From Algoriphagus sp. TR-M9 (GTDB lineage Bacteria; Bacteroidota; Bacteroidia; Cytophagales; Cyclobacteriaceae): DNA of 64,000 nt. Positions 42,074 through 50,693 of this stretch are shown in pieces; position 1 is the stretch's first letter, and the number at the start of each line of letters is the position of its first letter. The stretch spans positions 3,964,501 through 4,028,500 of the forward strand of contig NZ_CP115160.1 of the NCBI RefSeq assembly GCF_027594545.1, given 5' to 3'. Both the position numbers and the translations under genes were made by a program. The notes under the pieces were generated by a model. That model was not told the DNA's origin. It did no database searches and saw nothing but the letters and a program-made list of their open reading frames with translations.

Positions 42074-43534
42074 CTATATCATCTCACTCATAATCTTCGC
42101 AGAAAGCAAGCAAAGCGGAATGCCACCACCAGGATGCACAGAACCTCCACAGAAATAGAGATTTTTTATAGCCGATGAATAATTCGCGTGGCGGAGAAAG
42201 GCTGCAAACTTATTATTGGAGCTATTTCCGTAAAGGGCGCCTTGGGCCGAGGAAGTCTTAGACTCTATAGTACGGGGATCAAGAATTTCCTCCACTTCGA
42301 TCAGTGATTCTATATCAGTTTTCAGGATTCGGTTAAGCTTGTGCAGTATATTTCTTTTTGCTTCAGCGATCATTTTATCCCAATCCTGTTCTTGATTATT
42401 CGGGACGTTGATCATGGTAAACCAATTCATGCATCCTTCTGGAGCGTCGTCTGATTTGTGCGTGGAAGTGATATTTACATAGATCGTAGGGTCATCGTAG
42501 ATCGTCCCCTTTTTGAAAATATGCTCGAATTCCAGCGCATAGTTATCGGAGAAGAAAATATTATGAAGATCAAGCTCAGGAAAATCACGCTTGATTCCCC
42601 AGTAAAAAATCAGTGCAGAACTAGACTTGGGTTGCTTGAGCAAAAGTTTAGGTTGCTTCTCCTCTTTCAGGATGGTCTTGTACGCGTTGACCATATCCAT
42701 ATTGTTCACCAGCAGATCAGCGAACTGATCTTTCCCCTTTACTCTAATACCTTTTGCCTCTCCATTTTCCACTAGAACCTTTTCTACTTTCTGTCCAAAA
42801 TGATAATTCACGCCAAGTTCTGTAGAGAGTTTATATAAACTCATCGTGATGTCATGCATTCCTTTTTTCGGGAAAAACGCACCTATATTAAATTCCAGAT
42901 GGGGAATGATATTCAGCGTAGCGGGAGTCTCATAAGGGTTTGAACCGTTATAAGTTGCATAGCGATTGAATAGCTGTACCAACTTTGGGTGGGAAAACTG
43001 CTGTCGATTCGCCTCATTCATAGTGGAGAAGATTCCCAACTTCCCTATTCTCAAGTAAGATTTTAATGCCTGGGGATTCGTCCAGGTGTCCAATTGATGG
43101 AGCGAGCGATTCATAAAAAGTGGCGCAAGGCTATCGTAGATAAATGCTGATTTCCTGAGTGCTTCCCGGATGTTTTGTGCAGGTTCGCCCAGCTTGGTTT
43201 GCACTTCTTCTGCAAAAAGATTCAGATCGGAGTAAGCTTTCAACCTAGTGCCATCTTCCCAGAAATACTGGCAAGCCACATCGAGTTTTTCATATTCAAA
43301 GTAGTCTTTGGGGTTTTTCCCGGCCAACCGGAATAACTCATCCACCTGCTCGGGCAGCGTGAAAAGCGATGGCCCGGCATCAAATCTATACCCTTCAATT
43401 TCTATTTCAGACAGCTTTCCCCCTGGATAGGAATTTGCCTCGAAAAGTTCCACTTGAAAGCCTTTTAAAGCTAAGCGAATGGAGGAAGCTATGCCGGCAA
43501 TTCCCGAACCTATGATTATGGCTTTTTTAGTCAT
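42074..43534 (-). CDS. crtD: Carotenoid desaturase, CrtD/CrtI type
   Basis: A 486-residue FAD-dependent carotenoid desaturase: dinucleotide-binding AIIIGSGIAGIASSIRLALKG at the start, EANSYPGGKLSEIEIEGYRFDAGPSLF after it, and the C-terminal NLYFCGGSVHPGGGIPLCLLSAK signature. In Cytophagales with flexixanthin- or saproxanthin-like pigments, a stand-alone gene of this kind acts as 1'-hydroxycarotenoid 3',4'-desaturase (CrtD), while the CrtI gene normally sits beside crtB; no crtB is here, which favours CrtD. The ATG at 43534 begins on the Rossmann motif; an extension to 43585 is ignored. Confidence 0.83.
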   Translation of the reverse strand: MTKKAIIIGSGIAGIASSIRLALKGFQVELFEANSYPGGKLSEIEIEGYRFDAGPSLFTLPEQVDELFRLAGKNPKDYFEYEKLDVACQYFWEDGTRLKAYSDLNLFAEEVQTKLGEPAQNIREALRKSAFIYDSLAPLFMNRSLHQLDTWTNPQALKSYLRIGKLGIFSTMNEANRQQFSHPKLVQLFNRYATYNGSNPYETPATLNIIPHLEFNIGAFFPKKGMHDITMSLYKLSTELGVNYHFGQKVEKVLVENGEAKGIRVKGKDQFADLLVNNMDMVNAYKTILKEEKQPKLLLKQPKSSSALIFYWGIKRDFPELDLHNIFFSDNYALEFEHIFKKGTIYDDPTIYVNITSTHKSDDAPEGCMNWFTMINVPNNQEQDWDKMIAEAKRNILHKLNRILKTDIESLIEVEEILDPRTIESKTSSAQGALYGNSSNNKFAAFLRHANYSSAIKNLYFCGGSVHPGGGIPLCLLSAKIMSEMI

Positions 43535-43638
43535 GCGTCGAATTCCAAATTCTAAACTAGCAATTTTTGAAATAGTTAGATTCAATGTAGCGACTTTGGC
43601 TAGGAGGACGTAAGGACAGCGAACCTAACTTCCTTTTT

Positions 43639-43989
43639 ATGAAAAACTTACTATTTCTACTTAGCTGCTCCATTCTTTTTATCTCCTGCGATAAACTTGA
43701 GGAGCCGGATATTTTAGGCAGCTACGCTCATACACCTGAAGATTGTATCCCTGGGGATAATCCTGAATTTAGTTGTGGACGTTTTATTACGCTTTCTGCT
43801 GGAGGAGTGGCTGACGTATTATATGGCGGAGATATCATCTCCCGCACCACCTACAAACTCAAGGGAGATAAAATAAAAATTGAAAATAATGACCAATTTG
43901 GGGTTGAATTAACATTCAAAAAATTGGATGATGGTACGCTAAGAGAGGAAAGTGATAAATCTATATGGTTCCCTATAGAATTTGATTAA
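43639..43989 (+). CDS. Small lipoprotein of unknown function
   Basis: A 116-residue lipoprotein with signal MKNLLFLLSCSILFISCDK (lipid cysteine at residue 17). The mature part (GSYAHTPEDC, FSCGRFITLSAGGVADVLYG, RTTYKLKGDKIKI) looks like a small lipocalin-like or META-like beta-barrel, in which a short peptide is followed by repeated strands. It has two further cysteines. It stands alone, convergent with glyS, and ends in a terminator. No family recognised. Confidence 0.65.
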   Translation: MKNLLFLLSCSILFISCDKLEEPDILGSYAHTPEDCIPGDNPEFSCGRFITLSAGGVADVLYGGDIISRTTYKLKGDKIKIENNDQFGVELTFKKLDDGTLREESDKSIWFPIEFD

Positions 43990-43994
43990 AAAAA

Positions 43995-44022
43995 CTCCTG
44001 AGTGTGATCTCAGGAGATTTTT
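43995..44022. terminator. Bidirectional terminator between lipoprotein gene and glyS
   Basis: A perfect 8-bp stem CTCCTGAG / CTCAGGAG (43995-44002 with 44009-44016), flanked by ATTTTTT on the plus strand and by AAAAAAA (a T run on the minus strand). It serves both convergent genes. Confidence 0.85.
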
Positions 44023-44038
44023 TACGGCTTTTCTTTTC

Positions 44039-45505
44039 TTACAACTTCTCAAATACTCTTCTAAAACTTGTAGCCTCAGCGATTCTTCCATGAAGCTCAG
44101 AGATAGAAACTCGCTCTTGTTCGGTAGTATCACGATGACGGATCGTGACCGTATTATCTTCCAAAGTCTGATGATCTACTGCGATACAGAATGGCGTTCC
44201 GATCAGATCCTGGCGGGCATAGCGCTTACCGATTGATGCTGCATCTTCATAAGTGATATTGAAATCATATTTGAGCAACTCTACGATTTCCTTTCCTTTT
44301 TCCGGCAAGCCGTCTTTCTTCGTGATGGGAAGAATTGCTGCTTTTACAGGTGCGATTGCTGGATGAAGTTTTAAGTAAGTTCTGCTTTTCTCTTCCGTTT
44401 TCTCTTCCGTATAGGCATTGCAAAGTGTCAACAAAAACAAACGATCTGCCCCGATAGAAGTCTCGATCACATACGGGATGTAATTCTGGTTTACCTCAGG
44501 GTCGAAGTATTGCTGCTTCTTCTTGGAGTATTCCTGGTGGGACTTCAGATCAAAATCAGTTCTAGAGTGAATTCCTTCCACTTCTTTGAATCCAAATGGG
44601 AAATCAAACTCAATATCCATGGCCGCATTGGCGTAGTGAGCCAGCTTCTCATGATCATGCTTTCTTAGCTTTTCCGCAGGAGTTCCCAGTGCCAAATGCC
44701 ATTTCATACGCATATCCGCCCATTTCTGATACCATTCCAGCTCCGTGCCAGGACGCACGAAAAATTGCATCTCCATTTGCTCAAACTCACGCATTCTGAA
44801 GATAAACTGACGGGCTACGATTTCATTTCTGAAGGCTTTTCCGATCTGCGCTATACCGAAAGGAACCTTCATCCTCGCCGTTTTCTGCACATTCAGAAAG
44901 TTCACAAAAATCCCCTGTGCTGTCTCCGGACGCAGGTAAATGGTAGAAGCATCCTCTGCTACTGAGCCTACCTGAGTAGAAAACATCAGGTTGAACTGAC
45001 GGACTTCCGTCCAATTACTGGTGCCGCTGATCGGACATTTAATGCCTTCATTGACGATCAAATCCCTCACCCCTGTCAAATCCTCCGCTTCGAGCAATCT
45101 CGCTAAAGTTCCGGTAAGTTCATTTGCTTTTTCTACATCTCCGGCTCTTTCGAATACCGCCGCATGCTCTTCCACGAGCACATCTGCGCGGTATCGCTTC
45201 TTAGAGTCCTTGTTATCGATCATAGGATCATTGAAGGAGTCCACGTGGCCAGAAGCCTTCCAAGTGGTAGGGTGCATAAAAATAGCTGCATCTATCCCAA
45301 CTATATTATCCTGAACCTTCGTCATGGTTTCCCACCAAAGCCGCTTCAGGTTGTTTTTCAGTTCTACTCCATAAGCCCCATAATCATACACAGCCTGCAG
45401 GCCATCGTAGATCTCAGAACTAGGGTAAACAAATCCATACTCTTTGGCATGGGAAATAATATCTTTCAATTGCGCGTTTTCCGCAGGAGTTGCTGTTTTT
45501 GCCAT
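44039..45505 (-). CDS. glyS: Glycine--tRNA ligase
   Basis: Charges tRNA-Gly. The 488-residue single-chain (alpha2, eukaryote/archaea-like) type used by Bacteroidota: YDYGAYGVELKNNLKRLWWE, motif 2 region YLRPETAQGIFVNFLNVQKT and FRNEIVARQFIFRMREFEQM, and the C-terminal anticodon-binding part KRYARQDLIGTPFCIAVDHQ. The ATG at 45505 is chosen; it lies 5 bases after a TATTTTTG -7 box, so the mRNA may be leaderless. Longer frames start upstream of that box and are not used. Confidence 0.96.
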   Translation of the reverse strand: MAKTATPAENAQLKDIISHAKEYGFVYPSSEIYDGLQAVYDYGAYGVELKNNLKRLWWETMTKVQDNIVGIDAAIFMHPTTWKASGHVDSFNDPMIDNKDSKKRYRADVLVEEHAAVFERAGDVEKANELTGTLARLLEAEDLTGVRDLIVNEGIKCPISGTSNWTEVRQFNLMFSTQVGSVAEDASTIYLRPETAQGIFVNFLNVQKTARMKVPFGIAQIGKAFRNEIVARQFIFRMREFEQMEMQFFVRPGTELEWYQKWADMRMKWHLALGTPAEKLRKHDHEKLAHYANAAMDIEFDFPFGFKEVEGIHSRTDFDLKSHQEYSKKKQQYFDPEVNQNYIPYVIETSIGADRLFLLTLCNAYTEEKTEEKSRTYLKLHPAIAPVKAAILPITKKDGLPEKGKEIVELLKYDFNITYEDAASIGKRYARQDLIGTPFCIAVDHQTLEDNTVTIRHRDTTEQERVSISELHGRIAEATSFRRVFEKL

Positions 45506-45510
45506 AGGCG

Positions 45511-45518
45511 CAAAAATA
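45511..45518 (-). promoter_or_regulatory. -7 box of glyS
   Basis: TATTTTTG on the minus strand, 5 bases before the ATG at 45505. No TTTG stands at the usual distance upstream. It predicts a leaderless transcript. Confidence 0.5.
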
Positions 45519-45635
45519 GGGAAAATGAATGAATACACGTAGAAAAATGAAAGTCTTCAAAATTAGAAAACATCATACAACTAATTTGTCACTAGAATCG
45601 TCTAAGCTTGAAAGCTAAGCTAAACAACTCCGAAA

Positions 45636-46337
45636 ATGAAAAAATTATTACTTGGATTACTGGTATTTCAACTATTTAATTTCTCCACCAACGCCCAAAT
45701 CGAGAAGGGTAGTATTTTTGTTGGAGGCAGAGTAAATTACGCTCATAATAATAACGATTCAGAATCCAGGATTATCAATCCTTCGGTAGTCACTGCCAAT
45801 AACGTCCAAAGTAACCAATTTACTTTCAATCCTCAGCTAGGATACACTTTGAACAATAATTTAGTCATTGGTACCTACCTGGGAATTAATTCATATAAAG
45901 CAACTTCAGATAGAATCCAACTTTCAGACGGATCCACTACAGGTTTTGAATATTTGAATAAAAATAATTCCTTAATCATAGGGGTTTTTGCCCGGAAATA
46001 TATTGCATTTAGTGAAAGTTTTTCAGCATTTGCCGAAATAAATGCTGGTACTGGAAAAATCAACGAGCTACAGTCTTCAGAAGACACTAATGGAACTCAG
46101 GAGGAGATAGAACAAAATTTCAATAAATTCGAAAGTAACTTTAACATCGGGCTTTCCTTTTTCCCGAAAAAATGGATGGCAATCGAGCTATCTTCCAACC
46201 TTTTATATTTTTCTCATCAAGGAGAAAACAAAGAAACAGAAAACCAAAAATCTGAAGTCAATGCCAATGGATTTAACATCGGTCTGAATGCATCAGCCAT
46301 CAACGTTGGTGTATCTTTTTTTCTAAATAATAAGTAG
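45636..46337 (+). CDS. Outer-membrane beta-barrel protein
   Basis: A 233-residue protein with signal MKKLLLGLLVFQLFNFSTNA followed by alternating beta strands typical of small OMPs (SIFVGGRVNYAHNNND, FTFNPQLGYTLNNNLVIGTY, NSLIIGVFARKYIAFSESFS, FNIGLNASAINVGVSFFLNN), ending in the aromatic-rich last strand expected for outer-membrane insertion. Mutual spacing predicts an 8-strand barrel. Substrate or role is unknown. It converges on the next gene with a shared terminator. Confidence 0.72.
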   Translation: MKKLLLGLLVFQLFNFSTNAQIEKGSIFVGGRVNYAHNNNDSESRIINPSVVTANNVQSNQFTFNPQLGYTLNNNLVIGTYLGINSYKATSDRIQLSDGSTTGFEYLNKNNSLIIGVFARKYIAFSESFSAFAEINAGTGKINELQSSEDTNGTQEEIEQNFNKFESNFNIGLSFFPKKWMAIELSSNLLYFSHQGENKETENQKSEVNANGFNIGLNASAINVGVSFFLNNK

Positions 46338-46357
46338 GCATTTTAACCAGAAACCAA

Positions 46358-46389
46358 AAAAGGTCAGCTCATCGCTGAGCTGACCTTTT
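46358..46389. terminator. Bidirectional terminator
   Basis: A perfect 14-bp stem AAAAGGTCAGCTCA / TGAGCTGACCTTTT around the loop TCGC, between two convergent genes, with a T run on each side. Confidence 0.9.
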
Positions 46390-46412
46390 GGGTTGTTGGT
46401 GGTTTTATGGTT

Positions 46413-46847
46413 TTATCTGAAGGTGTATTTAAATCCAAATCCGGCTCGGAAGTAATCTCCGTGATCATCGGCTAGGATTGGAGCGGCTTCGAGCACCAAA
46501 CCTAAATTCTTACTGTTGAAAGGTGTTACCAGCAGCCCTATGGATATGGCTATGTAAATATCATCCTCATCATCGTGATTGTGATTTCTATCGTCATCTA
46601 GACCTAATCCCAGTCCTGCATAGAAATTAACATCCTCTTTTCTGATGATATTGTAAGCCCCCATCAGCTCTACGCCCACATCTCCCCCGGTTCCGATTCT
46701 AGCTTCTCCAAAAATCTGCTTGGAAGGATCTGTCCCTATAGTGACAAAGGTCTCTGAGCTCTGCAGGTTTACACCTGCACTGACTTGGGCTTTCGCTAGA
46801 GAAATGAATGCGAACAAGGCAAAAGATAATAGTACTAGTTTTTTCAT
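46413..46847 (-). CDS. Exported beta-rich protein of unknown function
   Basis: A 144-residue exported protein with signal MKKLVLLSFALFAFISLAKA. The mature part (SAGVNLQSSETFVTIGTDPS, ARIGTGGDVGVELMGAYNII, NFYAGLGLGLDDDRNHNHDDE, YFRAGFGFKYTFR) is beta-rich and ends in FRAGFGFKYTFR, an outer-membrane-type last strand. The acidic DRNHNHDDEDD stretch could face the surface. It may be a small outer-membrane protein. No family recognised. Confidence 0.65.
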   Translation of the reverse strand: MKKLVLLSFALFAFISLAKAQVSAGVNLQSSETFVTIGTDPSKQIFGEARIGTGGDVGVELMGAYNIIRKEDVNFYAGLGLGLDDDRNHNHDDEDDIYIAISIGLLVTPFNSKNLGLVLEAAPILADDHGDYFRAGFGFKYTFR

Positions 46848-46905
46848 GATTCAGTTTGTTTACTGAATCAATCTTTCCAAAACCCCAGCCAAAAAACCTG
46901 TTTTC

Positions 46906-47949
46906 TTACCAGGCTCCTACTTCTTGGCTGATTCTCTTTCCTTCCTTTGCGCTGCGAAAAGCCGCCTCTATTAGCTTCAATACACTGATGGTCTGAGGAA
47001 TGCTGATCTTCAAATCTGCATTTTTGATAATGACATCAGCCACATTTTGATAAAGAATTCTATAATCTCCAGGAAGGGTCTCGTAAGGTCTGCTCTCATC
47101 ACTGAGGAAAACTTTCCCCCACTTTTCCTCACTTTCCACACCCCAAGATGGTCCTTCCGGCTTTTCTCCTGCTTTGAATGCAGCTTCCTGCACATCCAGC
47201 CCAAACTTTTGATAGGAGCCCTTTTTACCTAAAAGCAAAAACTTCGGTGTAGGCACATTCACTAGGGCGCCAGCAGTAACTCTAGCTTTCAGCGAACCAT
47301 AATCGAGAATTATATCAAAATAATCATCTGCTACTGCGCCAGTTCTTTGCTTTCTGATATCTGCTTGTATCCACTTGGGCAGACCAAAAAGCAATACGAC
47401 CTGATCGATCAGATGAGAGCCCAAATCGAATGTGATCCCATTTCCAGGCACTTCCTTCTCCCGCCAGTTTTCCGTCACCTCCGGCCGAAACCTATCAAAA
47501 TGTGACTCTAGGTAAACCAAATCGCCCAGATCTCCCTCCCGAACCAATTTCTGCAAGGTCATGAAATCTCCGTCAAAGCGACGGTTGTGAAATACAGACA
47601 AAACAAGTCCCCTTTCCTCTGCCAGTCTATGGAGCTCCTCAGCTTCATGGGCATATATGGTCACAGGTTTATCCACCACCACATGCTTCCCTGCTTCCAG
47701 ACACTGCTTGGCCATTGGGAAGTGGTATTCATTGGGTGTAGTAATCACTATCAAGTCGGCAGCATCGGCCTGGAGCAAGTCCTCTAAGCTTCTAAAGGTT
47801 TGGGTTCCATAAAGCTCTTCACAGCGATTGGTGCGACGCTCTACCGAAGCCACCAAATCCAGATCAGGACATACCGTGATCAAGGGAGCGTGCATTTTTT
47901 CGGCCACAGAGCCAAAGCCTACTATGGCTGTTTTGATAGGATTACTCAT
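46906..47949 (-). CDS. Gfo/Idh/MocA family oxidoreductase
   Basis: A 347-residue NAD(P)-dependent oxidoreductase, typically acting on sugars or their derivatives. N-terminal Rossmann fold (IKTAIVGFGSVAEKMHAPLI, near residue 6), then LVVITTPNEYHFPMAKQCLE and VVVDKPVTIYAHEAEEL, including the EKP-like DKP motif; the C-terminal half has VPGNGITFDLGSHLIDQVVL with the catalytic histidine. The substrate is unknown. It starts 3 bases after the response-regulator stop, at the end of a five-gene minus-strand series. Confidence 0.88.
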   Translation of the reverse strand: MSNPIKTAIVGFGSVAEKMHAPLITVCPDLDLVASVERRTNRCEELYGTQTFRSLEDLLQADAADLIVITTPNEYHFPMAKQCLEAGKHVVVDKPVTIYAHEAEELHRLAEERGLVLSVFHNRRFDGDFMTLQKLVREGDLGDLVYLESHFDRFRPEVTENWREKEVPGNGITFDLGSHLIDQVVLLFGLPKWIQADIRKQRTGAVADDYFDIILDYGSLKARVTAGALVNVPTPKFLLLGKKGSYQKFGLDVQEAAFKAGEKPEGPSWGVESEEKWGKVFLSDESRPYETLPGDYRILYQNVADVIIKNADLKISIPQTISVLKLIEAAFRSAKEGKRISQEVGAW

Positions 47950-47952
47950 ATT

Positions 47953-48579
47953 TTAAAGATTCATTTCGTGAGCCTTGTTTACCAGTTCTATTCTGGAACT
48001 GACCTGTAGTTTGGCGTGGATATTTTTTCGGTGGGTTTCTACGGTTTGCTGGCTGAGGTTCAGTATTTCCGCAATTTCCTTGTTCTGATTACCTTCTTTG
48101 ATCAGCTGGATGATTTCGGTTTCCCTTCGGGAAAGCCTGTATCGCATTCTGAACGCATCAAAAAATGCCCCTTGGATGGCTTGCTTTTTTACCCGCTCAA
48201 AGTTGAGCACGTGCCTGCCCTCAAACACCTCATGTACGGTGAAAACGAGCTCATCAGGATCTGCATCCTTGAGCACAAAAGCATCCGCCTTTTTGTCTAT
48301 GCACTTCTTGTAGATCTTCTCATCATCATACATGGAAAGAATCACAATCTTCACCGGAATCTTATTCTCCCTGCAAAACTCCAATACGCCAAAACCATCC
48401 ATGATCGGCATATTCAAATCTGTCAATACTACATCAACTTCATTTTCTAGTAGGTATTCGCAGAGTTCACTGCCGTTTGGGAAGATTCCGACTATCTGGA
48501 GATCATCCTCTTCTTCGAGGATACTTTCGATTCCTTTGGCAAATAATTTATGGTCGTCAGCCAGGGCAATCCTGATCAT
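47953..48579 (-). CDS. NarL/FixJ-family response regulator
   Basis: A 208-residue transcription regulator: receiver domain (residues 1-120) with the acidic pocket RIALADDHKLFA, the phosphoryl-accepting aspartate in VVLTDLNMPIMDGFG (near residue 57) and the lysine in DAFVLKDADPDE; then a LuxR-type helix-turn-helix (LSRRETEIIQLIKEGNQNKE, IAEILNLSQQTVETHRKNIH). It is the likely partner of the histidine kinase encoded 65 bases upstream. Its gene is followed by the oxidoreductase, which may be one of its targets. Confidence 0.93.
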   Translation of the reverse strand: MIRIALADDHKLFAKGIESILEEEDDLQIVGIFPNGSELCEYLLENEVDVVLTDLNMPIMDGFGVLEFCRENKIPVKIVILSMYDDEKIYKKCIDKKADAFVLKDADPDELVFTVHEVFEGRHVLNFERVKKQAIQGAFFDAFRMRYRLSRRETEIIQLIKEGNQNKEIAEILNLSQQTVETHRKNIHAKLQVSSRIELVNKAHEMNL

Positions 48580-48644
48580 GAGCTTGGGGTAATTAAGAAG
48601 AAATACTTATTCAGGGGATTAAACCCCAAATTATGGCGTAATTT

Positions 48645-49400
48645 CTAATTTGGCAAGGTCAATATGATTTCAGTTCCTTTTCCGACCATAGATGTCAGTT
48701 CAAAGCTCCCCCCGATGGTTTCCATTCGCTTTTTCAGATTGAACATTCCACTGCCGGTAGAGGCCATGCTACTATCAAATCCTCGTCCGTCATCCTTGAT
48801 CCTTAACTGTCTGCTATTCCCATTTGCCGTGATACTGATTTCAATCTTATCCGGAGAGGCATGTTTGAGGGCATTGTTCAGGGATTCCTGGATAACTCTG
48901 ATCAACACCAGTTTGTGGTCTTTTGGAAGATCCAGAAGTTCATAATCTGCGGCGAGCGAAGTCTGACAGTGGCCAGTATCCTGGATTTTCTGAAGCTGCT
49001 GCGCTATAAATTCATTGATGCTTATTTCCTCTACCCAGTCCAGATTCAGCTCCTTAGATAAGCCGCGAACCTCCTGAATGGCCTGTGTGAGAATCTCTCT
49101 TCCTGCCGCATGTTTTTCAGGTTTAATGGAGCCAAAGTTCAGCTTGGCCAGGGAGAGTAACTGTCCAATATTGTCATGCAGCTCCCGTCCCACATGTCCC
49201 AAGGTTTCCTGCTGGATCTCATTCTCTATATTCAGCAAAGTTTTTTCGTGCTCTAGCTTTATCTGATCTAGTTTTTGACGGTTTTGAACCTGGCGTTGTC
49301 TATGGATAAAAACCATAGAAATGACGAAAGTGGACATAATCCCCCCAAGAAATAAAGTAGAAAAGATAATGATGTAAACTGAACTCTCAACAGTATCCAT
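48645..49400 (-). CDS. Histidine kinase (HisKA_3), without sensor domain
   Basis: A 251-residue histidine kinase. One membrane helix (SSVYIIIFSTLFLGGIMSTF VISMVFI) is followed by the dimerisation/phosphoacceptor region GHVGRELHDNIGQLLSLAK, in which H is the phosphorylated histidine, and by the ATPase domain: HKLVLIRVIQESLNNALKHA (N box) and IKDDGRGFDSSMASTGSGMF (G boxes). No periplasmic sensor domain is present. The ATG at 49400 overlaps the upstream 7-TM gene by 14 bases, so the two proteins are probably made together and the 7-TM protein may sense for the kinase. Confidence 0.92.
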   Translation of the reverse strand: MDTVESSVYIIIFSTLFLGGIMSTFVISMVFIHRQRQVQNRQKLDQIKLEHEKTLLNIENEIQQETLGHVGRELHDNIGQLLSLAKLNFGSIKPEKHAAGREILTQAIQEVRGLSKELNLDWVEEISINEFIAQQLQKIQDTGHCQTSLAADYELLDLPKDHKLVLIRVIQESLNNALKHASPDKIEISITANGNSRQLRIKDDGRGFDSSMASTGSGMFNLKKRMETIGGSFELTSMVGKGTEIILTLPN

Positions 49401-50145
49401 AAGCAGGCTCTCGTTCAAATAATCTTGGAAGCATAGGTGCAGCGATAGTCAACACCAGTATTGCTAGATTCAAAACATTCATGACATGGTTAATCTCAGA
49501 AATCGACCTGCCAAGCTCATAATTGTAAGTTACCAAGAATGGCATGGCAACATAATGGATATACGTCAAAGAATAAGTAAATAAGATAAATGTCATCTGC
49601 CAAAAGGAAACCAGTTTCAGTGGATTTGAATTCAGGTAAAGGTCATTAGCCATAAATCCAATAAAATAAAGCCCGCTGCCCACCAGAATCATATTGGCAC
49701 CTATGCTGAATATAATCGGCTGAAACCACTGAATAGGCTCAATGCCGGAAAACTGTATGAATTGGCTGCTGACCACGAATCCAATAAGCATCCAATTCAT
49801 GTATTTCTTTTTAGAAGGCGCTAGCCAGGATTTTATTAAAAAAAAATATAGAATAGTGATTATTTGAAGGTGTGCGACATTATTTAACCATAGATTGAAC
49901 ATGGGAAATTCTGTATTTCCGAAATAGGCATTGACTGCTTTATTGAACTCAAAATCGTATAAGGTGTAAGCGCTCGCATTTTCATACAAAAAAGTGAAAA
50001 TCAAAATCAAAAAGGGAAGCCAAAAATAAAGCTGCCCTCTTTGATCCTGCGACAATCTAATAAAGAAATATACACCCAATAACGTCAGCACATCGATAAA
50101 AATCATGTACTCGCTGAAGAAAATCTGTACAAATCTACTATTCAT
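49387..50145 (-). CDS. Seven-helix membrane protein of unknown function
   Basis: A 252-residue protein with seven predicted membrane helices, for example YMIFIDVLTLLGVYFFI, LPFLILIFTFLY, LQIITILYFFLI, WMLIGFVVSSQFI, IIFSIGANMILVGSGLYFI, WQMTFILFTYSLTYI and LNLAILVLTIAA, with short loops. I do not recognise a family. Its ATG comes 2 bases after the stop of the small soluble protein and its end overlaps the histidine kinase gene by 14 bases, so the three form an operon. A sensor or transporter-like role is inferred from this coupling only. Confidence 0.8.
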   Translation of the reverse strand: MNSRFVQIFFSEYMIFIDVLTLLGVYFFIRLSQDQRGQLYFWLPFLILIFTFLYENASAYTLYDFEFNKAVNAYFGNTEFPMFNLWLNNVAHLQIITILYFFLIKSWLAPSKKKYMNWMLIGFVVSSQFIQFSGIEPIQWFQPIIFSIGANMILVGSGLYFIGFMANDLYLNSNPLKLVSFWQMTFILFTYSLTYIHYVAMPFLVTYNYELGRSISEINHVMNVLNLAILVLTIAAPMLPRLFEREPAYGYC

Positions 50146-50147
50146 TC

Positions 50148-50552
50148 TTAGGAATTTGTGGGTGGAGGCTCGCAATGGTAAGGGCAGACCACATCACCTT
50201 CCTCATATTCATCTTCTGGATCACCCAGACCAACAGATACCAACTGTCCTTCCTGTAAATTAGCCGCACGCATCACTAATGCCAATTGGCCGGTATAGGC
50301 TACACCTTGCCCCGGATGAGACTTTTCAGCGGTTTCTTCAGTATATTCTGTCATGTAAAATTGGATCCCTCCTACTGAAGGATCTTCGTCAGCTTTAGCG
50401 AGAAGTCCCTCTAGCGTCTTTCTGGTTACAAAAATCCAGTCAGTCTGGTTGTCTTTGTCTTTGCCCTTCACTCCCTTCGCAGGCTTGCCCTTCTTGACTT
50501 CTTTGTCATACTTGTCTTTCATGCTTTCGAAGTCCTTCTTGTCGATTTTCAT
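50148..50552 (-). CDS. Small soluble protein with C-terminal CPYHC motif
   Basis: A 134-residue charged protein. Its lysine-rich N-terminus (YDKEVKKGKPAKGVKGKDKD) is followed by a compact domain with WIFVTRKTLEGLLAKADED, then VGGIQFYMTEYTEETAEKSH and YTGQLALVMRAANLQEGQLV, and ends in VVCPYHCEPP. The CPxxC pair near the end suggests a redox or metal site. The ATG at 50552 is chosen over a frame extension to 50693 that crosses a repeat. It is the first gene of the cassette with the 7-TM protein, kinase and regulator. No family can be named with confidence. Confidence 0.7.
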   Translation of the reverse strand: MKIDKKDFESMKDKYDKEVKKGKPAKGVKGKDKDNQTDWIFVTRKTLEGLLAKADEDPSVGGIQFYMTEYTEETAEKSHPGQGVAYTGQLALVMRAANLQEGQLVSVGLGDPEDEYEEGDVVCPYHCEPPPTNS

Positions 50553-50693
50553 AGAAAAATGATTTTGTAAAAATTTGTAAATGATTAAATGATGTGGAAA
50601 TATTTTCCCAAAAGATAAGGAATTTATCAGCGTCTTAGCAATAAAAACATGGATATACGGAATGAAGCCAGTACCCAATATCTCTTTGCTCAC

